Numbered from the stretch's first letter, positions 26,401 to 41,800 are shown. The stretch: DNA of 64,000 bases from Mytilus edulis (GCF_963676685.1 NC_092354.1:14886746-14950745); one strand, 5' to 3'. Program-made: numbers and translations. The notes: a model not told the origin generated them from the letters alone.

Positions 26401-29400
26401 TACAGTAAGTGTACATGTAATGTCAATAAATTAGTGAATAAACTACTATTTATTATATTCATGGTAGTACTGCATCATTGAAGTTTGTCAATCAGCCATG
26501 CTTTTATTCTTATTCAGTGTAAGAACCTCCTTGCAGTTGAAAAATCATTTGCCATGTTCACGTTTTTACAATTCTGACCAACAAACAGAGGAATACAACA
26601 CAAGTTCAATATCTAGCATGTTAAAACAATCTTGAGAGAAAACGTTTTTGATTGGCTGATTAATTTGATCATGAGAAACGCACAATTTGATTGGCTGAAC
26701 ACGATTTTCCTCCATTGGACACAGTTCAAAATCGGGAACAACAATATTTTTCGTGTAAATTTTCACCAAATCGTGTTTTAGAGGGTTTTTCAGGAACATG
26801 ATCGTGCAATCGTGACAAAGGGTCAAAATCGTGTAGTACACGCCTAAATCGTGAAAGTTGGCAGGTATGTGATACTTGATTCTTAACAAAGAAAAATTTT
26901 GATAAATTTGTGTTAGAAACAAAACAATGGAATTTTAGTGTACCTTAGACTTTGAAACCCAAAGATGTCTCAGGACTAAGATACTAATTATGATATGGGT
27001 TCTTGGAGAACAGGAGTAATCAGGTGCTCTGGGAGGGTATCCAGACCCTGCATCAAATGTGAGTCCTTTAATAATATACATGGTACCAAGTGTCCTCCAC
27101 CATATTGGTTTTAATCTTAATACCTAAAACTAAGATATACTTACACAAACTGCCTTTAATTGTATATGGCACAATGCCATTTTCCCAGTATGTATTTCTA
27201 CCAACGTAAAAATTTCTCTGTAATTCCTAAAACAGAAAAAAATGCAATAAAGGTTTGGTTATTGGATTAAATGATTTAGATTAAATTCAATACATGTATA
27301 AAATAAATTGCTTCGCCAAGCGCAGTTGGATACGACCCTGAACAGTTGGGACAAAAATGGACACACTATTCATGCTTAATACAGGTCTGAATTAGGATTG
27401 TAATTAAATATTTGACACATAATAGGTTTCTGACACAGATAAACTGTAGTCAAAGAACTTAAAATTTGTTATATAATTTGAATTTATATATTTTTTGCTT
27501 TTGTGCAATTCACTATGCTGTTGTGAATTGAACCCTCCCCCCCCCCCCCAAAAAAAAGCGTTAAAATCCCCTTTATTTCTTTTGTGCAATACACTATGCT
27601 GTTGCAAATTGTTCTCTCAAACCCACCCCTAAAAAAATGTTTACCCCCCTTTTTAGCTTTAGTGCAATACACTATGCTGTTGTCTATTGACCCCCTTTTT
27701 TTGGCAAATTGTCCAAAACCTGACATTTCATTATACATAATTTACAAGTAGTGTAAGGGATGTAAATTAAAACAAACACAAAATTGTATTTTAAATGTAT
27801 TTCAATTTGAATTACCTCCCTTACACTGTTTTTAAATTGTCTAAATTGTCCATTAACCAGAAAAAAACAATTTATTGCCCCTTGTTGTACCTAATTTCTT
27901 AATGGTTTGAGCCATAACCCTCCAAAAGTTTATCCTAACCATCCCTTTGTTGTATGAAAACTTGTTGTATAATTTCAGAGAGATTCATACACTTAAATAC
28001 AAGATATTGTTTAGAAAATACAAAAATGCTTATTTGTGCCCCTTTTTATGGCCCCCAATTCCTAAACTGTTGGAACCATAACCTCCAAAAACAATCCCAA
28101 CCTTCCTTTGGTAGTATTGAACCTTCTTGTAAAAATTTATAGAGATCCATTTGCTTAAACTTAAGTAATTGTCCGGACACTAAATTTGTCTTCAGATAAC
28201 GATGGAGACGCAAACGATGCAGACAAGGACATAATAGCATTATCAGAGGCAATTTTTTTTGCGATTGTATAAAACTAGAGGCTCTTAAGAGCCTGTGTCG
28301 CTTACCTTCATCTGAAAATTTCAGGGCAGATAGATCTTGACCTGATAAAAAAGTTTACCCTCATGTCAGATTTGCTTTAAATGCTTTGGTTTCAGAGATA
28401 TAAGCCAAAAACTACATTTTACCCCTATGTTCTATTTTTAGCCATGGTGGCCATCTTGGTTGGTTGGCCGGGTCACCGGTCACATTTTTTAACTAGATAC
28501 CCAAATGATGGTTGTGGCCAAGTTTGGTTAAATTTGGCCCAGTAGTTTTAGAGGAGAAGATTTTTGTAAAAGTTAACTACCCGGATTTGGGCCAGGTGAG
28601 CTAAACAGGAGATGTGGTATGATTGCCAATGAGACAATTATATTCAAAGTTCAAAATGAAGTGACAGTATGCAATTAAAGGCAACCATTAATTAGAATAG
28701 CATTCTCTATTTCAAAAATCAGATTTTTATCTAAAAACATATTGCTTTTCATCACATGGAAAGTAAACCTAGTTTGCTATATTGACAACATTAAACAAAT
28801 GTGAAGTAAAAGGGTGATTAAAAATGGTGATTTCTAAAGAGATTTTTTTGTTCAGGGAGTGATTAGAAGCTATATCATTCATCAACACACACAAGACTTA
28901 GAGGAAAGTAGATCCCTACAATAATATCACCTTCAAGTTTGTGTTGAAAAATGCCAGCCGTGCTTTTTGTAACTAAGTATTTAAGGATGGAAACGGGGTT
29001 TTTTTTAATTTTTTTTTTTACATAGATTAGACCGTTGGTTTTTCCGTTTGAATGGTTTTACACTGGTAATTGTTGGGCCCTTTATAGGTTGTTGTTCGGT
29101 GTGAGCCAAGGCTCCATGCTGACGACCGTACTTTGACCTATAATGGTTTACTTTAATAAATTGTTGTTTGGATGGAGAGTTGTCTCATTGGCACTCATAC
29201 CACATCTTCCTATATATATATCTATATAAGACAAAAAAATGTCCAGTTGGCTCAAATATGTTTGTGAAGCCCTGCTCATATCTAGTTTAAAAGTGTTGAA
29301 AAATGCCACCCGTGACAAGATAACTTACATTTTCATTGCCTTGCTCAATGCCCATGTCCTCCAACTGTTGATGAGTATATTTGATCGTTTCTTGTTTCAC

Positions 29401-29823
29401 TTTTCTGTCAGATTCTGGATGTAATCCCTTTGGCTAAAAATAAACAAGAAAAAAGTATATAATACAAATATTGGAGCTGATAAAACTGAAAAAGGACCAA
29501 AAGTTAAGGTTAAATCCAAACAAGGAATCATAGCTATGAATGAGGGAGATACATATTACATTATAATTCGGATTTTAGTATGGCGTTCATTATCACTGTA
29601 AGCTGGTATAGATATTTGTTTATGGGCCAGCTGACAGACGCCTCCGGGTGCAGGAGTTTCTAGCTGCATTGAAGACTGATTGGTGACCTTCTGCTGTTGT
29701 CTGTTCTATGGTAGGATTGTTGTCTCTTTGACACATTCCACATTTCCATTCTCAATTTTATGATTTTTATATTCTATAACATCATGAACATCAAATATAA
29801 CGATTATCTGTATTACCATACCA

Positions 29824-29861
<38 letters not shown>

Positions 29862-32800
29862 CTAGTTAGTACTGTCTATTGAGCTGGTATCGATCTAGTA
29901 ATAACAATTTTATTGCACCAGATGTACATTATGACAATTAATGAAGAGAGGGTGTCCACAAGATGTTGCCTTATTACACTTTCTAAATGAAAAGCATATG
30001 TTTGCACCTGTCCTAAGTCAGGAATCTGATGTACAGTAGTTGTCGTTTGTTTATGTAATATATACGTGTTTCTCGTTTTGTTTATATAGATTAGACCGTT
30101 GGTTTTCCCGTTTGAATGGTTTTTCACTAGTAATTTTGGGGCCCTTTATAGCTTGTTGTTCGGTGTGAGCCAAGGCTCTGTGTTGAAGGCCGTACTTTAA
30201 CCTATAATGGTTTACTTTTTAAATTGTTATTTGTATGGAGAGTTGTCTCATTGGCACTCACACCACATCTTCCTATATCCATATATACACTATAACCATG
30301 ATAACTAAACACATCTACTAGTCTTATAATAGAAAGCATTTTAATGCTCATTTGAAACAGTTATTATTCTGAACCAGATTAAAGAAATTTCAGGACACAA
30401 AATCAAAATTAAAAGCAGTTTAATATAGTTTATATAAAAAAGAAGATCTGGTATGATGCCAATGAGACAACTCTCCACAAGAGACCAAATGACACAGAAA
30501 TTAATAACTACAGGTCACCGTATGGCCTTCAAAATGAACATAGCCCATACCTCATAGTCAGCTATCAAATGCCCCAAAATGACAATGTAAAACAATTCAA
30601 ACGAGAAAACTAAGTAAACATAGTTTTTTTTACAATTTGCAAACCTTTTTATCCTGTCCATTGACTTCTATGATCATAGATTCTATCATCTTGGCTAGTG
30701 TCGAATCTTGGTTTACATTCTACAAATTCAAATAAACAGTTAAATGAAAAAAAAGAACATGCCATTTCAGAATTTAGTGTGATATGAACTAGTACTCATT
30801 TTTGTTTAGCAGTTAGCTGATGCCCAACTCCGTTTGCGGGATTTTCTCGCTGTGTTAAAGACCTCTTGGTGGACTTCGACTGTTTTCTGCTCTTTAGTCG
30901 GATTGTTGTCTCATTGACATTCCCAATTCCAATTCTCAAATTTATGCTAGGCTGGTTTTTTTATCTGAACAAATTTGTTTTTACAAAGCCATTTAACGGT
31001 TTGGTCAGCATGCTTTATAATTCTCTTAATTAAAAAAATGAATTAAAATGAAATCCAGAATCTTTACTGAGCCACAATTTCATTAAACTTAGTTCTTGAT
31101 ACATGTACATTTTTGTTTGTTACTACTTGGTGTTTCCTTCTGAGAAAATGTAGAACAAACAGTACAACAGCCAATTTTGTATTTTTTTAATGTCGAACAA
31201 ATCTCAATGGTATATTTAAACCTGGTACATGTATATAAATCTATATAAATTTACCCCCTGATCTAGTAAGTCACCACCATAAGCAGTTATTTCTTCTAAC
31301 TTTTCCTGCAATTGTAAAAAATAAAACTGAATAATATCACCCATCAAAGAAACTGTATTGTTCAATGGCAATAGGAATTTCCATTTTTTAGCTAATATGT
31401 TTTTCATTTGTCCATAACTTACATGCATCCAGAACTTGAACTTCTGGTCTCAATAATTTTTTCTCTAAATTCAATTTGAAGAAGTTTTTTTATAAACCTT
31501 GTAGTGAAATAGAATTGCTTTCATGCAAAAAATAAACCTCAATGACGAGTCAAAATTCAGCATTTATTTTAATCCATAATTGATTTAAAGAGGTTTATAT
31601 ATTTTGGCAATAACTAAAGCTGAAAATGTTTATTAATTAAAAGTAACCATGGTAACACATGGACCGATTAACTTCTGACCAATACGATTGACCTCCAAAC
31701 CAGTAAATACTTCCCAAGAACATGAACATAAACAATAACTGTGTACTAGTGTCTATAAATATCAGCTGTGTTTGTACGAGGCTAAGAAACAGGTGTAATT
31801 TTCCTGTTTCGAGCTGAGTATACAAATACAGCTGATATTTAAAGACACTAAACAGTTATTGTCATTATCCTTGCAATTAATTCTGTATACTGTTTGAGCT
31901 TTGAAAGACACAAAAACTCACATTTTTGCATTTATTTTCGATTTGAATTCCCTGAGGCCCGCGTAGTAATATTTAAATCACACAATCAGCCAGAGGTTGA
32001 AATTAGCGCTGGTCCGGGACCAGTAGAATGTGCGTCGGACCAGTAGATTTTGTCAGCTGGTGGTCCGGTGGACCAGTAGAAATATGTCGATAAAAATCAC
32101 AAAACCCTTTGAAGGAGTTAAACCGCTGGACAAAAAAATTAAAAGAAGTGAAAATCAAAAGGAAGATCGAAATAAAGTATATGAAATTGACAAAAGGAAA
32201 TGCAAATACCAAAAATCATGGGAAAAAGATTGTGAATGGTTGAATTATATAGTAGGTCGGAATTTAATGAACTGTACAACATGTGAAAAAAGGACAAGTA
32301 GATTTGGAGTCAGACCAGTAGAGTTTTTAGTCCACTGGTCCGGCTGGCCAGTACATTCGACCCCTGCATTCAGCTGAAGACGGGTTTGCAAAAAAAGATT
32401 CAACATTACAATAATTTCAACAGAAAAACAAATAACAAAACATTGTCCAATTTGACATGTTTGAAACAGAAGTGTACCAGTTGTCCTACTGGCTTTAGAA
32501 TTTTGAACTGAACTTGACATTCACTTAACATTAAACATGCATACTGAAATTGACATGGTTGATTTGGTTACACATGTGTGATATTTGTACTAATTCAAGT
32601 TTTGAAATTGATGATGTCGTCGCAGAAAATACTGCTGTTCATGTGTATCTGTTATCAGAAAATTGGTTTAATTCTTATTGCTCTAAAGAAATGTCTGTTC
32701 TATATATATTTAGGCCAATAAAAACAACAAATATTTCTACTAAAAGTCATAAGTTTATAAGACATCCAAACTATATGTAAGAGCTAGCCTCCTCTGTAAA

Positions 32801-35800
32801 GAATTGCGCTAATATTAACGTACCTTTTTGTGGTACGGCCACTATCTCTGTGGCGTCGCGTTATTGTGATACTTTATGTTGTATTGAATAGAAATGTATA
32901 ATGGCAGATGTAGTTCTATCTTTAACGCCTTGGTTAAGCTTAAGATCAAAATACACAACGCCTCCTCGAACAACATGCTCAAAGTTTTTTGATAATCATG
33001 ATAATGTGATTACTTGCCCTTTTTATAATGATAATATGTGGTTGATTACCACCAAGACAATATTTCATTCTTTGACATTTTGGACTGTTTGACCATTTGA
33101 TTATCAATGTTTAATTTATCTTGTTTAAAAGATAATTGATGATTATGTGATTATATTGGCCAAAAAAATTATGATTACATGTATGTGATTGCTTAGACCA
33201 TGAGGGGCCTCGTGTACCTCTTCTGTAGCCGGGTCATCCACATCCTCTGAGGTTCCGTCCACATCTCTTTGTGTTTCATCCTCCACATTCCATAAGGTAT
33301 CCTCACTGCCTGTGATGTCATCAACAGAGTATCTGTCTGAATCTTGGAGTCTTACTTCTCTATCAAGAGAGTTCAAATAGGTCTGGAATAGTCAAAATAT
33401 AATTATTCACAAAAGTTTAGTTGATTTATTTTATGATAATTAATCTTAACATTGTCATTGACCAGACTGAACTCTCACCACAGGCACTTGTTTCTATCCA
33501 TGGGAAGAACCACTATCAATGTAACTGGCATAATAAGCTTACATTGAGTGTGTAGCGAATGGTAATATCTTTGGTTAGCTTGCTTGTTAGCTGAACCTTG
33601 AAGTCATTATAAGCATGATACCGGATATCACTCAATTTTTGCTGCAATCAGGACATTTAAAAACTTAATGAAAAAATCTTCATACCACTATACAAAACAT
33701 TAGTGAGAACACACTTAGACTATAGATGCTAGTTTAGTATGGGCACCTTTCAAAAAGAAATCCATTGACAAAAATCGAAAATGTACAAAAAAGGGTAACA
33801 CGCCAGATAAAATGTACATGGAGATTTTTTAGGTCATTTTGTAGTATAATTTGATCTGATTCGCTTTCAATAATTCTGAAGATTTTTGTGTCGTCTGTGA
33901 ATAAGTAGGCATCTGATGTCACGCAATCAAGCAAGTCGTTTATGTATAGAACAAATAACAGGAGGCCTAATACTGAGTCATGTGGAATTCCTGATGTTAC
34001 ATCTTTCCACTCTGATGTTTCCCCATTTACTGATACTTGTAGTTCTCCAGACAGAATGGACATTATTATTTATTTTCAATTGCCTTCTTCTCTGACATAA
34101 TAAATATAGTAAAGATCTTCAGATTTAAACTTCCTTCTTATTGTTATTCTATCATTGTCATTTAATCATTTGCCAGAAATTTCTTAGAACTTAAATTTCT
34201 CTATATTCACTTCCATCCATTATTTGTTTGTTTACGTTTGTATATTATTTAATTTCGCATCAATCCTTTACATTTTAATTAAAATTCAAGTATAATGAAA
34301 CTTTTCAATGACCTTTGTATAATTACTTCCCTAGGAGGGCATTTAATAGAAACTATTATGAAAATGTGTCCTGTGGGTGGACACTATTTCATATCTTTTG
34401 CAGTAAAAATCTGTCCATTTGAGGGACACTATTCAATGGCAATGGACATTATTAAATACCCAAATTCTATGAAAAACTGTCCTCATGGACACTTTTTTAC
34501 AGGACACTATTATGTCTTACACGAATGACCAAATAACACTTGAAATTATTCACAAATGGTAATATCCATATGCAGTTTTCTTTGAATAACCCATATGTTA
34601 CTACCAGTCCAATTTGAGCTTAAAATTAATAAAATAGTATTTGAACTAAATCTTTATATGTTTTTTATTGCTTAAAATAGATCATAGAATGAAATTAAGT
34701 AATGCTCAAGTCAATATAGCAAGTTTGGTTCTGTTATAGGTGTAACACCACTAATTCAGGCCCGGCCAGAAAGCACATACCAGAAAGTAGTACATATTTA
34801 ACACAAAATAGTTCCTACGCATGGACATAACTTTCAAAATATTTAGAATATTTTATTAATTTTGGTATCAAATAAAAGCTGCATGACTGGTGATCATTGC
34901 AGAACAATTTTTGACTGATAAATTTGAATAATAAAAAAATGGCATGAAATTTAAAAAGGAGGGTACATTTTGCCTTTTTGTCAGATCGGAAGTACCTGTT
35001 TTGGTACATCCGAAGTTCCGGGAACCAGTTCTTTCTTATATATGCCATGTAAGGCATGTTGATTTTTTCAGTACAGGACACCAGAAGGTGTTGCTTTGAC
35101 ATGCAATGATTGTCGCTTTATTTGAACTTAAGATAAAAGAGCTGTGACCACTCGAAATTGAGGAATTTAACATAGAAAGCAATGGGGCCATTAATTAGTG
35201 GTGTACTTCCATATAAACAAGCGCCTGTGTCTGACTCTCACAGTAAGATTAAACTACTGTATGTGAAGCCAGTGTGTTTTTATAAACCAACAAACCTCTT
35301 ATTAAAATGACAACGTCAAAAGTAACATAAGAAACTTGTATTTTGGTGTCTGAAAACTTGACATGTTGTCGGAAACGGCTAAGCTGTTGTTAAATACAAG
35401 TCAATGACGGAAAGGCGTAAAATGTCCGCAGTGGACCGTTACAAAAAGGGGGAAAGGGAAATATTCTGTCAGCTTCACGAACTTATACAAATCGTCGATA
35501 TCTAATATTAGTGCCGGAATGCTGCATTGTCAAAGTAATGGAATTATAAGCGCCCTCCAATATGTGATGCAGATAAAAAAAAACAAAAAAAAAACATAAA
35601 TATTGCCCGCCATATATTATTTATAGCAGTGCATGGCTATTCTTAGGGTATATTTTGCCGGTCTAAATTAAAATTTTCAGTTAACACATTAAGAATAGAA
35701 AAAATATAGAGAAGTATCCCCTTCAGTCATAAGATATCTCTAAAGAGATAGTCTTCTTTAAATCATGATAGAGGGCCCTCATGGGGTTTTTGATTATGTG

Positions 35801-38800
35801 ATTACTTGGCCGTTTTTTTAATGATTATTTGATTATTAAGCCAAATATTTCATGATTATTTGATTACCTAGGACTGTATTTTTAGTTTATGATTATTTGA
35901 TTACTAAAGATAAGCAAATATTTAATGATTATGTGATTATATTGGCAAAAAAATGGTGATTATGTGATTACTAGGACCCCCCCCCCCCCCCCCCCCCCCC
36001 ATGAGGGGCCTCATGATACGAAACGCGCATATAAAAATTGACGATACGGTCTTTTAAATACTTAATATTAAAAGAAGTCACTAAAATGTATGCATTTTTT
36101 TCAAACACACGAGGCATAAATAATAAAATACATATTTATAAAAAAAAAAAGAAATATATCCGAATTTTGGAAGGTTCGAATAGTGAGTACATGTAAGTAC
36201 GGACTTCGGTGACCTATAGTTGTTAATGTCTGTGTCATTTTGGTCTTTTGTGGATAGTTGTCTCATTGGCAATCATACCACATCTTCTTTTTTATATTAA
36301 CTTCATCATTATAACTTTCGATCGGTTATTTTTTTATTTTGTCATCATCCGTGACATATTCATAGCACTCGGAAAAAAATGCTCCAATGGTCCCTAACTG
36401 GATAAAATATTGTGGTCATTGCCGCCATGAACAAAACAATACTGTATTGAACCATAGACTAGATTTTATTGAGGTTTGTGTTTGGTGCTCTGGTTTTCAT
36501 GACATTTATAGTCTTCGAATCACGTTTCCACAGGCATTTGAACATAGTTGTCAGTTTTCTGCTTCAAAACCTGCTGTAGCTCTTTATATGAGTCGAACTT
36601 TGCGTTTTTAGGATAACAAATTTTCGCCTCTTATATTTTCGGACGTCACTGAATGTTCAACAGAAATTAATGTATGTACATTTGTGCATGTAATTTAATG
36701 AGGGCTCAGTGCAGTTCACCAAAAGTAATAAACGGTATTTTAACTAGACTCTGAAGGCAAAGTAAATAAAATTGAGAATGGAAATGGGGAATGTGTCAAA
36801 GCGACAACAACCCGACCATAAGGAAGACAACACCCGAAGGCCACAATGGGTCTTCAATGTAGCGAGAAACGCTCGCACCCGGAGGTGACCTTCGGCTGGC
36901 CCCTTAACAAAATTGTCTATACTAGTTCAGTGATAATGGACGTCATACTAAACTCCGAATTATACATAAGAAACTTAAATTAAAAATCATACAAAACTAA
37001 CAAAGGCCAGAAGACTGGTTATTGACATTTCGACAGCGACGGCAAAATAGCCACTGCCTTTATTTATTGTCATTATAAAAAAGAAGATGTGGTATGATTG
37101 CCAATGAGACAACGGTCCACAAGAGACCAAAATGACACATACATTAACAACTACTGGTCATCGTACGCCCTTCAACAATGAGCAAAGCCCATACCGCACA
37201 GTCAGCTATAAAACATCCGCGCTTCATACAAAATGTACTTCGGCCAACGCTTTTACACCCCAATAAAGTTACAAAAAGAAGCATCGAATTCTTAAATAAA
37301 TGTTATCTAGTATATTCGTTTTCCTTCAGACAATTGAGAATAAAAATGAAATTCATCTTCGATGACTGTATCACTGATTTCAAAAATGTGTTCATCAAAA
37401 GCAAGATCGAAATATGGGACTACGAAACTTTAACATTGAACATCACTTTTTTTTGTGTTACAAAATGCACAAAACCAGACTAAATTAGATCAAAGCGAGA
37501 TGGCTACTGATACTCATAACTCTCCTAGTTATATGTTTAAAGTTGTCGTCGTCGTGAACAAGCATAAAATATTTGCCACTGGACGTTATAAGCAAACAAA
37601 ATATATCAAAGTTGTTTTAGACTTTACTAACTGTAAATAGTGAGTGTACATAGTTTCATGACTTTTAATTAAAATCCAGTGACAAATATTTAGGATAAGA
37701 AAAAAAGGCAATCTGTAGATCGAGTATGTCGACTTAGAAAAAGTTGGGCAATAAAAGACTTTCACAGAGACATCACCAGATAAAGAAATGAAGGAATATA
37801 AGTCGAAGTTTTTTACTTGCATGATTTAAATGAATTTTGGAGTTTATTACCTAGAATATTTTATTTTTTTATTTTTCTGAGTTAACATTTGAAGCATTTT
37901 CAAAATAGTCATACTTTTGATCTGAGTTAACTATTCAGTTGAAGCATCATTCCGGTCAGCTAAGAGGTATTTTTGAAAAACTAATTCTGTTTTGTCATTA
38001 TGTTTGTGTATGTGTTGCTTTGTTTGAATGTAATATAGCGTACCTTGTTTTGTGGAGAGGGCTTACATAGGCTATGCCTGTTGCCCAATCCAATTCATTT
38101 TTTTTTAATAAAATTATACTGTTTAAACTAAATGAATTTAATATCCTTGCCGAAAATTTGGAAAACATATATTAATAACCGCGGGACAGCCGAAAGAAAT
38201 CTCTGTATCACTGCAAATAAAATGCTCCGTGTTGGTTAGTCTTTGGTTTTCCTTGTTGTGTTTTTTTTATATGGTTGTTTGTTTTTGCGTCAATTTTCAT
38301 GTTTTGTCATATTTTTTTATGACGTTCTTAGTCTTAGATGCATGATTTTTTTATTAGTTGTTAGTGGCTTTGAACTAGCTGTCAGATAACTGAGAGTACT
38401 CTCAGATCTGTTCATTGCGTCTTTTTGTGTCGGGATGTATAAGTACCCGGCCACGTCTACTTGTATTTTTGTCCATCTGATGAGTTAAGCCTTTTTCAAC
38501 TGATTTTTATAGTTCGTTCTTATGTTGTACTGTTATACCACTGTCCCAGGTTAGGGGAGGGTTGGGATCCCGCTAACATGTTTAACCCTGCCACATTATT
38601 TATGTATGTGCCTGTCCCAAGTCACGAGCCTGTAATTCAGTGGTTGTCGTTTGTTTATGTGTTACATATTTGTTTTTCGTTCATTTTTTTTACATAAATA
38701 ATTTAAATTCGTTAGTTTTCTCGTTTGAATTGTTTTACATTGTCTTATCGGGGCCTATTATAGCTGACTATGCGGTATGGGCTTTGCTCATTGTTGAAGG

Positions 38801-41800
38801 CCGAACGGTGACCTATAGTTGTTAATGTCTGTGTCATTTTGGTCTTTTGTGGATAGTTGTCTCATTGGCAATCATACCACATCTTGTTTTTTTTATATTA
38901 GTTTGTTTTTGACTTTTGTGTTTGAGTTTTGTGACTTTCGATCCTCTGTTTTAAGTCTTTGGTTTGACTCGCTCCGGGACGGAACCCACGATATGCCGAA
39001 TCGAAGCGCCCATCTGATTCAATATGAGAATAAGGAAATAATATGGACTGGTTGCCAATGAAACAACTAGCAAATAAGGGGCGAAATTGTTAACAACAAT
39101 AGTTCCTTTACAACCTTCTACAATGTGCAAAACCCATAACGTACAGTATGCTATACAATAGTGCACACGCTGAAATGTCTCGCCTTCTATACAAAATGTA
39201 CTAGTCATTGATATTACGTTGATAGTCCTAAGTATAAAGCTAAGCTTTATTACAACTGTCACATAAACTTAAAACACTGGACACTTTTAATTTGCAAAAC
39301 ACTCATTTGCAAATCCGCCGCCGCCTCAAACAAGAGCTACAATATCATGTATATAACAAAAATGTGCAGAATTACATGGGATTCAATAATTTCATTAGTT
39401 TTCTACAGTTACTTTCATATTTATTTTGCAATTTGAATTATAAAAACATGGGATTTTCAATATCCCATGGGACAGGGCAAAATCCCATGGGATTTACCAT
39501 TATCCCATGGGATTTTGGTTAAATCCCATGGGATTTTTTTTTGTCCCATGGGATTATTGTAGTCCCATGGGATATTTGTTGTCCCATGGGACAAAAAAAA
39601 TCCCATGGGATTTTTATTATCCCATGGGATTTTTAATATCCCATGGGACAAATTAAAATCCTATGGGATTCTAATTGTAAATATATAGATATAAATAAAC
39701 AGTAATGTGTATGTTACAATGTTTTCTATTTGGTAGTAAATTATTATAAGATGAATCTTTTTAATTGAATATCTTTTTTTCTTGGGAAATGTTAATTTAG
39801 CATATTGTTCTTTAACTGTTCAAAACTAAACTTTTAAACAACAAAGCAGATAATGTAAGTATCAATATATGTTTATTCATGAATTATAGAATACTTTCTT
39901 GAAACACAATTATTTGCCATTTGAAATCAATAAAAACTCTATTGTTAGGCTTAACATACTAGTAGCTATTTAAGTAAATCTATTTTTTTCACAATATCCC
40001 TCAACACAAAACATTAATAGTTTCTTATCATCCAGCATTGTTTGATGGTATAGTCCACTTTTTGGACATTCAGCACAGAACTTTGACATTATTGTGGTTT
40101 CAATATTTTTTTGAATTTAAAAGAACTTCAAATCATTGACTGAGTGATGAAAATAATAACTGATCCAACTTTTGTCTTTGAATTTATTCTGGTCTTGTTT
40201 TTATGTTTTCTCCATTTATTCTAGGTGGTGAATTTCAATCCTTCTGAAAAAGAACCAATAAAATCTAAAGTAATGGATTATACAAAATTGTTTTCATACA
40301 TGTAGCAATAATATGATTTTCAATAAAAATGGCTATGCGATATGGATTTTACTGATTGTTAAAGGTTGTCCAGTGTCATCAGTTGCTAACGGCCTACATC
40401 CTTTGGTCTCTGATGGAGGGTTGTCAAATTAGCAATATACCACATCTTCCTATTCTAATACCATATAACAATCAATTAATTTATTCTTCTTTATAACATT
40501 TGGGTATTTTCCCAAGTTCTATACATAATATATATATATATACTGTAAATTCGGAATTAATGCGAGTTTTTTTTTATTGCGAAAAATGCAACGGAGTTGT
40601 AAACGCAATAATTTAAACTCGCATTATGAAATATTTTATATGGATTAAACAGGATTTTTCTCAAAATCGTAAAATTTAAAATCGCATTTAAGTCTAAAAT
40701 GACAGAATCGCAATAATAAATGCACGCAATAATTTATGAATTTACAGTATAAAGATCAATGTTAAAACTTTAGACAACGATAATAACATTCCATTATTCA
40801 CAAGAATTTGCAATATATTATACAAAATGCAGACAACAGAAACAATATTTCTTTAAGCTTTTGAAGTTCAGACAGATTTCAATTTGTGTTTTATTTCAAT
40901 GAAAAAATACCTTGAACATATTGGAAATTATAACATTGATACAAAAAAAATATGTATGTTTTATCCTTATTTTTTGTGTTGTTGGCTTGCTGTCTCATTT
41001 TAATATACATTTAAACATACATCAATAATCTTCTTCTTTATTAAAAGTAAAAATGGGATATTTTTGATTTTGATATCCCAAAACATTATAGTTCTATCAA
41101 ACACCAATGTGTTTGATATTAATTTTAAGACATGTATCAGTATTCGGATGTTACTTTTACGGTCCAGAACTTGCAGTCCCACCATATGTGTACAGTCAGA
41201 CCATTTAAGTATATTTGTACTGTCTGGTACCAGCTCGACCAAACCTGTGTTTTTATTTTAACTGCAATTAAACTTTTTGTATTAATCTATTAAAGATTTC
41301 AGTTATGTTGATCTGTACTGTACATTTGTTTGTAATAAACTTGACCAACTTCTTAAAATTGAGCAAGCGTACAGTCCAAATACTTGTTTGTTCTGGAACA
41401 TAAACATGATTAACAAGCATTTGGCAGGATGTCATGCTAAAATCCCATTAATATTAGTACTAAATTTTGAGTATATACATGTAAATCCACAAGTTACTTA
41501 CTGAAATTCATGGTGAACACTCACCAAAAACTTACAATTTAGAGGAAAGACTGGAAAGATGAATGCACTAACACTATCAAAACAGAGCATAAAACTTACC
41601 GAAAAACAAGATGTTTTACATTTATCCAGGAGCAGGATAATTGAAAAGTTGTTTTTTTCTTTCTCTGCTGTCCATCATATAACCTTTGATTTCATTCATG
41701 CAAAATATGAAAATCTGCAAGACCTAGAACCTCAACTTATCCACATTTTGAATTTTGAACTGCATACTTGTCCTTTTCATCTTGCTGACAACCTAAACAT

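Noticed and set aside
26566..26922. 118-codon minus-strand open frame
   Set aside because: Runs across the terminus of a TIR element into flanking DNA; no transposase motif.
36387..36611. 74-codon open frame with several Cys and His
   Set aside because: No recognisable zinc-finger spacing; no splice borders found.
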